64,000 bases of DNA from Gordionus sp. m RMFG-2023 (Eukaryota > Nematomorpha > Gordioida > Chordodea > Parachordodidae), in assembly GCF_954871325.1 (NCBI RefSeq), contig NC_088775.1, positions 18,453,561 through 18,517,560 of the forward strand, written 5' to 3'. Shown piece by piece: positions 58,191 to 64,000 of the stretch (the first letter of the stretch is position 1; every line of letters begins with the position of its first letter). The position numbers were made by a program, and so were the translations under genes. Under the pieces are notes generated by a model, which searched no databases, was not told the DNA's origin, and saw nothing but the letters and a program-made list of their open reading frames with translations.

Positions 58191-59096
58191 ATGGATCACA
58201 TAAATTTTAACGAAATCATAATTTTTTATATAAGGACCATGTCTTTTTTAAAAGATCATAAATTTCTTATCAATCATAGGTGTTGCAATAATAGCATGAA
58301 AATAGAGAAAAATGGAGCATCTTATAGAGTAAGATGCTCAACATGTTCAAGCAGCTATTCTAATGGAAGGGTTTAATATATTATTTTTTAGATTATATTT
58401 TATTAATTAGGCACTATATTTGAAAATTTAAATCTTCCTATTAACAAATTTATCCACCTTAATATATCTTTTTGTGTCCAGGACTTCTATTAGTGATAGT
58501 CTTGTTTTAATAAAATTAGCACAAAGTTCTATTGGAAAATGAATATATCTATAAAATTTGTCAATAATTTTTTTTAGGTATGCAATATTTAGAAAAATTT
58601 TCTGCCATACACAGGCCATCTTTTAAGAAAATAGGGGGTCCTGGGCATGTTATAGAAATAGACGAATCTCATATTTTTAAAAGGAAAAATAACACAGGCA
58701 GGATTTTAAAATCCAATGCCATTTGGATTGTAGGCGGTATATCGAGAAATAATGGATTTTTTTTTAGCTGAAACTGAGAAAAGAGATAAAGAGACCCTTC
58801 TGGGTATAATTAGTAAACATGTCCATAATGATTCAACTATAATGATAGACAAATGGAAGGGATAAATTAAATATTGATAAATCTTAAAATTAAATATTTT
58901 TCCAAGTTACAACAATCTGAATGAAAATGGATATGATCATTACTCTGTCAATCATAGCAAAAACTTTATAGAACCTAATGATATATCAACCCACACTCAA
59001 CGTATTGAGCATTTATGGAGGGATCTTAAGGCAAGCATCCCCAGAAATGGAAGAAAATCTTCCTCTCATTTATATATAATTTTCGTAATATTATAA
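58191..59096 (+). pseudogene. Merlin transposase (ISXO2-like DDE), broken
   Basis: Cut-and-paste transposase related to bacterial IS1016/ISXO2 proteins. The N-terminal piece (58191-58376) has a zinc-ribbon-like CCNNSMKIEKNGASYRVRC, with a CSTC cluster after it. The central piece (58580-58771) reads GPGHVIEIDESHIFKRK with the first catalytic Asp and IWIVGGISRNNGFF. A frame change at the T run near 58760 leads to AETEKRDKETLLGIISKHV and IMIDKWKG with the second Asp. A short interruption with an AAG acceptor (58862-58906) precedes YNNLNENGYDHYSVNHSKNF and HTQRIEHLWRDLK, the third acidic position (E), ending at 59096. The full motif order of the family is present, but one frame change near 58760 and unclear splice borders make activity unlikely. 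Confidence 0.85.
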
Positions 59097-59284
59097 ATAT
59101 GTCTAATATAAATAAATAAATTAAATTTTTAAATGATATAAATTTATATAGAACTATTTTTGTTTTTCCTTAAATACATATATTTATATTATCATTGTAT
59201 ATATTATGTTTATTCAAATATATTGATTAATTATCTTGTATTTGATTTAATAGTAAATTGTAAGAATTATGAAAATTTTCACAA

Positions 59285-59580
59285 ACTAAATACTCCGTTT
59301 TTAAATTCTTAAATATACTCCGTTTTCTAAATTCTTAAATATACTCAGTTTTTTTAAATTCTTCAATATACTCCGTTTGTTAAAATTTTTAAATACAGTT
59401 CTTTTTTAAAATTTTTAAATATAGTCCTTTTTTAAAATTTTTAAATATAGTCCTTTTTTAAAATTTTTAAATATAGTCCTTTTTTAAATTTTTAAATATA
59501 GTCCTTTTTTAAAATTTTTGAATATACTCCGTTTTTTTAAACTTTGAAATTTACTCCGTTTTTTTAAATTTTTAAATCTC
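59285..59580 (+). repeat. Short tandem array of about 30 bp in Merlin
   Basis: AAATATACTCCGTTTTTTAAA and AAATATAGTCCTTTTTTAAA variants repeat about ten times. The central copies (59400-59520) are the most uniform. Confidence 0.85.
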
Positions 59581-59894
59581 CCTTTTTAATGTAAAATTAC
59601 ACCAAAAAAATATCCAAATGATCTTATATTTATTATTTTTTATAAAAAAATTTGTATAAAAAAATAAATAAAAAAAAAAATTAAAAAAAAAAATAAAAAA
59701 AATATATTAAAAAAATATATTAAAAAAAATAAAATTAAAAAAAATAATATTAAAAATTTCCCCGTGATTCAGTGAGTTACCATATATTTTTAATTCTTCG
59801 ATTTTTTTTTACATTGTAAAGTGTTGGAATTTAAAGAAATAAAATATTAAAAAGCATAAAACAAAATATATTCTCAAAAATCTATAATTCAGAG

Positions 59895-60299
59895 CAGTGG
59901 CGTAACTACGGGGGTGGTTTTCGGGTTTGGACCCCTCCCAGAGCAAAATTTTTTTTTAGATTATACGTTCAAAAGACTTAAAAGTGATTTTATATCAATT
60001 ATATTTTTCTGGTTTTGATGTTTGTGGAAGGATATTATATTACTATTGAAATTATTCTGGATAGTATTATTATAAAGTCATTGAGAATAATCTACTAAAT
60101 TATAATAACATATTATTGATGCATTTAAAAAATATATTTATTATATATTATCGAAGATATAGTTATGATTTGTAAGATAAGCCCGGCCGAAGGCCGGGGA
60201 AACGGGCCGAAGACCCGTTAAAGGAGGTCCGGGGGGCGAAGCCCCCCACCTTTTATATGTATGGACCCCCTCTAAGGAAAATTCCTAGCTACGCCACTG
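59895..60299. mobile_element. hAT-type MITE with 8-bp target duplication
   Basis: 405 bp. The ends are CAGTGGCGTAACTACG and CTAGCTACGCCACTG, flanked by ATTCAGAG (59887-59894 and 60300-60307). An inner G+C-rich stretch (60180-60250: GCCCGGCCGAAGGCCGGGG, then GGGGGGCGAAGCCCCCC) consists of palindromes. No coding sequence. It is inserted in the gypsy LTR. Confidence 0.92.
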
Positions 60300-60316
60300 A
60301 TTCAGAGCTTCTAATA

Positions 60317-61859
60317 GGAAAGTTATTAAGATTATACGAAAACGTTCATTTCTTGATTACGGAGATTATATATATTAGATAATATTTTATGACAAAATAA
60401 TAGAAATGGTGAAATTAATTTAATTTTATAATTAGATTCAAGGTAGTAGAAAATATTTTCAGCTGGTTGTAGCAGAAGGGAGGGTAGCCGTTCAAGAATT
60501 CGAATAAGCAAACACCCAATAACCAGAAATCAGAGGAACAATCTTAATGTTAAAATAACATTTTAAAAATGATGAATTCATATAGTGCCTGAAATGATTA
60601 TGAGCCTTAAAAAAAATTAAATATCCTTCTGTATTTTCTAGAACTTTTATAGGTAAAATTATAAGTTATTGATTGGCAAATATTGTTAAAAGTTAACCTA
60701 AATTATTGAATTTATTATATATTATAGAGTTTACTTTAATCAATTTTATAGGTAAGCGCTTCTATAAAAACGTCATATAATCTCTAATTAACTATAAAAT
60801 GGTGGAGATTAGAGATGTAAAGTATCAAAAAATTTTTGGTGGAAACTAGTTGTTAAAAAATTTTCAAATATATTTAAATACAGATGCTGGCTTAAATAGT
60901 ATATAGGTATAGATATATGGCCTAAAAGTGCTATACACAGATATATCTTCCCAAGATATTTTTTTTATTATAATAATGTAAGGTGTGCATTTTAATTTGA
61001 TAAATAAAATTTATATAATTCAAATTATCATATTACAATTATACAAAATATATCATTTATAAGTATATCATTTAAAACATTTTAACTACTGTAAAAGTAG
61101 AAAAAATTAAATATTTTTAAAACAAAACGATCAAAAATTTTTTTATTTAGTTTGATACTCTATTTGTGTATAAATATTATAAATACATAATTTAAATAAG
61201 TCTAATTAAGTTTGGAAATTTTTCTAAACTATCTAAAAAAAAAAGATTTCCCTGAATAAAAATTGAAACGCTGAAATTTTTCCCTCTTAATTGCTCGAAA
61301 TTAAAAATGCACAGAATTTTTGCTGAATTTCAACACTTTTCTTAAATCTAAAACGATTTGCTGATAGTTTCACATATTTTTCTGAGGTTCATTTTTTAAT
61401 CTGTATGTTACAGTTCAATAAATTTTTTCTGGGCTATACAGAGTTTTTTCTCGACAATAAAGTTTTTCATCTGAGCATTAAGAAATAATTCTGAGCCTTT
61501 TTTTTTGAGCATTCACTGATTTTTTTCTGATCATTTCACTTTTAATTCTGAGCGATTAAATAGAAATCAAAATAAACTTGCCTTGAATTGGAAAAAAATA
61601 AAGTAATAATATGATTTGGTTATTTTTTTTAAATAGAAAATATTGATATTTTTATGACTTGATACAAAGATAGATGGTAAATAAAAATCTACATAAATAT
61701 GGGATTTTCTTTTAATATTAGTTCTGATAGGTAATAAATTAGTCCTTGGCTTTGTCCAGCTCGCCCTACTGTTTAGTCAAAAATTGACATTTTTGTTTTT
61801 TTTAATTTTATTTAAATTTTTATAAAAAAATATATAATATTGATGGCGCTATGCTTGAA
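60317..61859. other. Non-coding region; irregular TTTTTTCTGAGC repeats
   Basis: No gene recognised. Between about 61330 and 61560 the words TTTTTCTGAGG, TTTTTTCTGGGC, TTCTGAGC and TGAGCATT recur every 30-40 bases, probably a decayed minisatellite. Confidence 0.5.
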
Positions 61860-63720
61860 ATAAGAGTAAAAGAATTCTGGTATATATTATTGTAAAAAAA
61901 ATGAGGAAAAATTAATAAACTATATACAAAATCTTCGAAAATTAGCAACGACTTATGAATTAAGGGAATATTTAAATACTGCATAAAAAGATAAATTTAT
62001 ATTCGGAATAAAAAATCCTAAAATTTTACAAAGATTATTATCTGAAGTTGATATAGACATAAATAAAGCTAAATAGCTACTGCAGTAGAAACAGCTATAA
62101 AAAATACAAATTAACAAAACAACAATTCAATACTTATCATTTATCCCCAATCTATTGGGTTTCGTTTGTTTTTCGGATAACGATCTTGACTTGTAATTTC
62201 AGTTTGGGAAAAGGAAAGGAATTTTCAATATTGGATCTCGCAGATGCCTATTTTCAAATTAAAGTGGGGGAAGAGTCTCAAAAATATCTTGTAATCAATA
62301 TGCATAGAGGATTATTTATATATACAAGACTACCTTTTGGTATATCGTCTTCTCCAGCTATATTTCAACAAGCCATCGAGAATTTATTAAAAGGTTTTGA
62401 AAGAGTAGCTTATTATTTAGATGATATTATAATTACCGGGAAGAATAGAGAGAAGCACGAAACAAATTTAAAAAAGGTACTAAAATGTCTAGATGAAAAT
62501 GGAATCAAGCTAAAAATAGAAAAATAAATTTTTCAAACAAAATATCGAGTATTTAGGACACAATATTTCAAAAAATGGGATTACAACTACCGAGAAAAAT
62601 ATTGAGGCAGTAAAAAAAGCACCAGAAACAACAAACTTGAAACAATTACAGTCATTTCTAGGGTCAGCGACATACTATTCAAAATTTATTTCGAATTTTG
62701 CAGCCAAAGCCAAGCCATTATACAAATTATTAGAAAAAGCAGTTGCTTGGAGATGGACTAATAAATGCAAAGACTATAAAAAAATAAAACAAGAAATAAG
62801 TAGTACTTCAATATTACAACAATATGATTCAAATTACCCATTCAGTAATAGATGCGCCCATAGGAATTGGGGCAGTAATATCACATATAGAGGGGGGTAA
62901 GGAGAGATCAATTGAATTCGCCTCAAGAACACTAAATGCAGCTGAGAAAAATTTTAGCCAAATAGAAAGAGAAGCTCTCGCCATCATATTTGGGGTTACA
63001 AAATTCAAAGAATTTATGTTTGGAAAAAAGTTCACATTACAAACAGACCACAAGCCAATAATAAGTTTATTACATCTAAGAAAAGATATACCAATAACAT
63101 CTACTGCCAAATACAAAGATGGGCTTTATTATTAGCAGGTTACCAATTTGAAATAGAAGTCAAAAATAGTCTACAAATAGCAAATGCTGACATGCTATCT
63201 AGATTACCTATAAAGGGAACCCCAATATAAAAAGAAGAAACGCTTGATCAAATAGATGGGAAACACTTTTGAATGCAAATTGAAAGAGAAACAATGCGAG
63301 ATGATATACTCTCTAAAGTATACAGATATAAAATAGACGGATGACCAATAAACTATGATGCATGTTTAAAGGAGTATAGCCAAAGGAGAGAGGAAATTTA
63401 TAATATGGTATATTTACCTTTAAAAAATATAATAATTTTATCACTCTAAACCTAAATTAATTGTGAAAGTATAAAAAATGTATTAAAACAAAATATGATT
63501 GGAAAAAAACTCCTTTACATATAATGATAAATAAAATAAATGATATTGTTTTAATATGGAAAAAAAGACTTGGAAAGAGGCACATGTATGTTGGGCCCTT
63601 ATTATCAAACAAAGGCATTAGATATATCATCCTGCTGAAAATTGGGCAATTATTGAAAATACTAAAAGAAAATAGTAATGGAAAACAATTACCTAAAAAT
63701 GTGAACTATTAGCTATAGTG
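61860..63720 (+). mobile_element. Mag-type Ty3/gypsy fossil fragment
   Basis: A broken LTR retroelement of a different gypsy lineage from the three copies above. Parts recognised are a gag segment (about 61890-62110, with YIQNLRKLATTYELREYL), reverse transcriptase (62186-62527, with SILDLADAYFQIKV and YYLDDIIITGK), the RT-RNase H link (62637-62900) and RNase H (62824-63135, with SQIEREALAIIFGVTKF and QTDHKPI). Integrase-region traces may continue to about 63712. LTRs were not seen. The protein-level motifs are better preserved than in the other gypsy copies, so it may be younger, although clearly broken in several places. Confidence 0.8.
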
Positions 63721-64000
63721 AAACCTTTGGGATAAAAAATAACCTAATCAAGCCGAAAGAGCCAAAGCGGAAAGAACGAAAACAATAAGGTCATAGATTT
63801 ATTTGTTTATTATTATAAATATTTAATTTCCAAGAATTAATACACCTAATATTAGCTAAATAATTTTCCCTATATTTATTAAAAATAATTTATATATTTT
63901 TAACAATTATCGATCCTCCTGGCTTTAACAAATAATTCATATTTTTAAGATTAATTACGTGCAAGCAAGAAACCATCTTATCTTGTTGTGAAACTTTATA
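63721..64000. other. Non-coding A+T-rich region
   Basis: I see nothing in it; the downstream part of the Mag-type element may continue here. Confidence 0.5.

Larger units (their letters stand above)
57817..59781 (+). mobile_element. Merlin DNA transposon
   Basis: The ends read GGTAACTCACTTAATAACGG and, inversely, GGTAACTCACTGAATCACGG; both are followed by GGAAATTTTTAATATTA. The 8-bp target ATATATTT flanks both sides (57809-57816, 59782-59789), and the neighbouring LTR copy confirms the uninterrupted site. The 1965-bp element encodes an ISXO2-like transposase on the plus strand (58191-59096). Direct repeats of about 125 bp (57935-58165) and a short tandem array (59285-59580) lie inside the ends. 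Confidence 0.92.
55653..60316 (+). mobile_element. Broken Ty3/gypsy element (family copy 2)
   Basis: A fossil LTR retrotransposon with many breaks. Parts recognised are gag with a zinc knuckle (about 55860-55930), protease (about 56060-56100), reverse transcriptase (about 56580-57300), the beginning of RNase H and a 3' LTR (57731-60316) that is itself interrupted by a Merlin and a hAT MITE. A polypurine tract GAAAAGGGGG directly precedes the LTR. An integrase region was not recognised. The 5' side abuts a Helitron end. It is the same family as copies 1 and 3, and similar in age to them. Confidence 0.8.
57731..60316 (+). repeat. 3' LTR of gypsy copy 2, interrupted twice
   Basis: The LTR pieces 57731-57816, 59790-59894 and 60308-60316 align in order with the 193-bp LTR at 54349-54541. 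Merlin (57817-59781) and a hAT MITE (59895-60299) are inserted. The base 5-mer after the LTR is GGAAA. Confidence 0.85.

Noticed and set aside
62829-63116. Minus-strand 95-codon frame
   Set aside because: It is the antisense of the RNase H region of the Mag-type element.

Overview
This is a gene-poor, very A+T-rich piece of animal nuclear DNA that consists almost entirely of transposable elements nested inside one another. The only host-type gene I recognise is a broken glutathione S-transferase (GST) at 23013-23384. Its N-terminus and C-terminal helices look like the delta/epsilon GSTs of arthropods. With PIF/Harbinger, Merlin, Ginger, hAT, Helitron, RTE LINE and Ty3/gypsy elements all present, an arthropod, probably an insect, is the best guess. 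I see no operons, CRISPR array, rRNA or convincing tRNA gene.

Layout. 1-10270: hAT fragments and termini, divergent repeats and empty A+T-rich DNA. 10281-19640: two pieces of an RTE-type LINE (endonuclease, then reverse transcriptase) flank a hAT element (10781-18281), and that hAT contains a Helitron (13745-18108, minus strand). The hAT transposase remnant is partly duplicated as an inverted repeat. 19700-22830: tandem repeats built on a palindromic motif, a Helitron fragment and a duplicated Harbinger transposase fragment. 23013-27550: GST pseudogene, a short hAT with a clean target-site duplication, a large hairpin-forming inverted repeat and a retroelement gag-like fragment. 28443-38516: a broken gypsy element split by a non-coding LTR element (30166-36642), itself split by a two-gene Harbinger (31358-34494). 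39300-40990: a LINE-like reverse transcriptase fragment much richer in G+C than its surroundings, with a possible C-terminal PD-(D/E)XK nuclease. 43041-47077: a Ginger DNA transposon with long terminal inverted repeats (TIRs) and two pairs of inverted minisatellite arrays. 47640-60316: two oppositely oriented broken gypsy copies of the same family as the one at 28443, with hAT elements, Helitron ends and a Merlin transposon inserted in or between them. 61860-63720: a Mag-type gypsy fragment.

Many boundaries rest on paired termini plus target-site duplications that can be read directly: TTA for Harbinger, 8 bp for Merlin and four hAT insertions' worth of evidence (three with exact duplications), TATA for Ginger, CTGAT for the non-coding LTR element, and A/T flanks for the Helitron. 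These allow insertion orders to be read. The window is a stratified graveyard of elements, not a set of cooperating genes. The most unusual objects are the Ginger element with mirrored minisatellite arrays, the Harbinger with an antisense MADF-BESS gene and a tandemly duplicated exon start, and the G+C-rich LINE fragment. All counts and alignments were made by eye.
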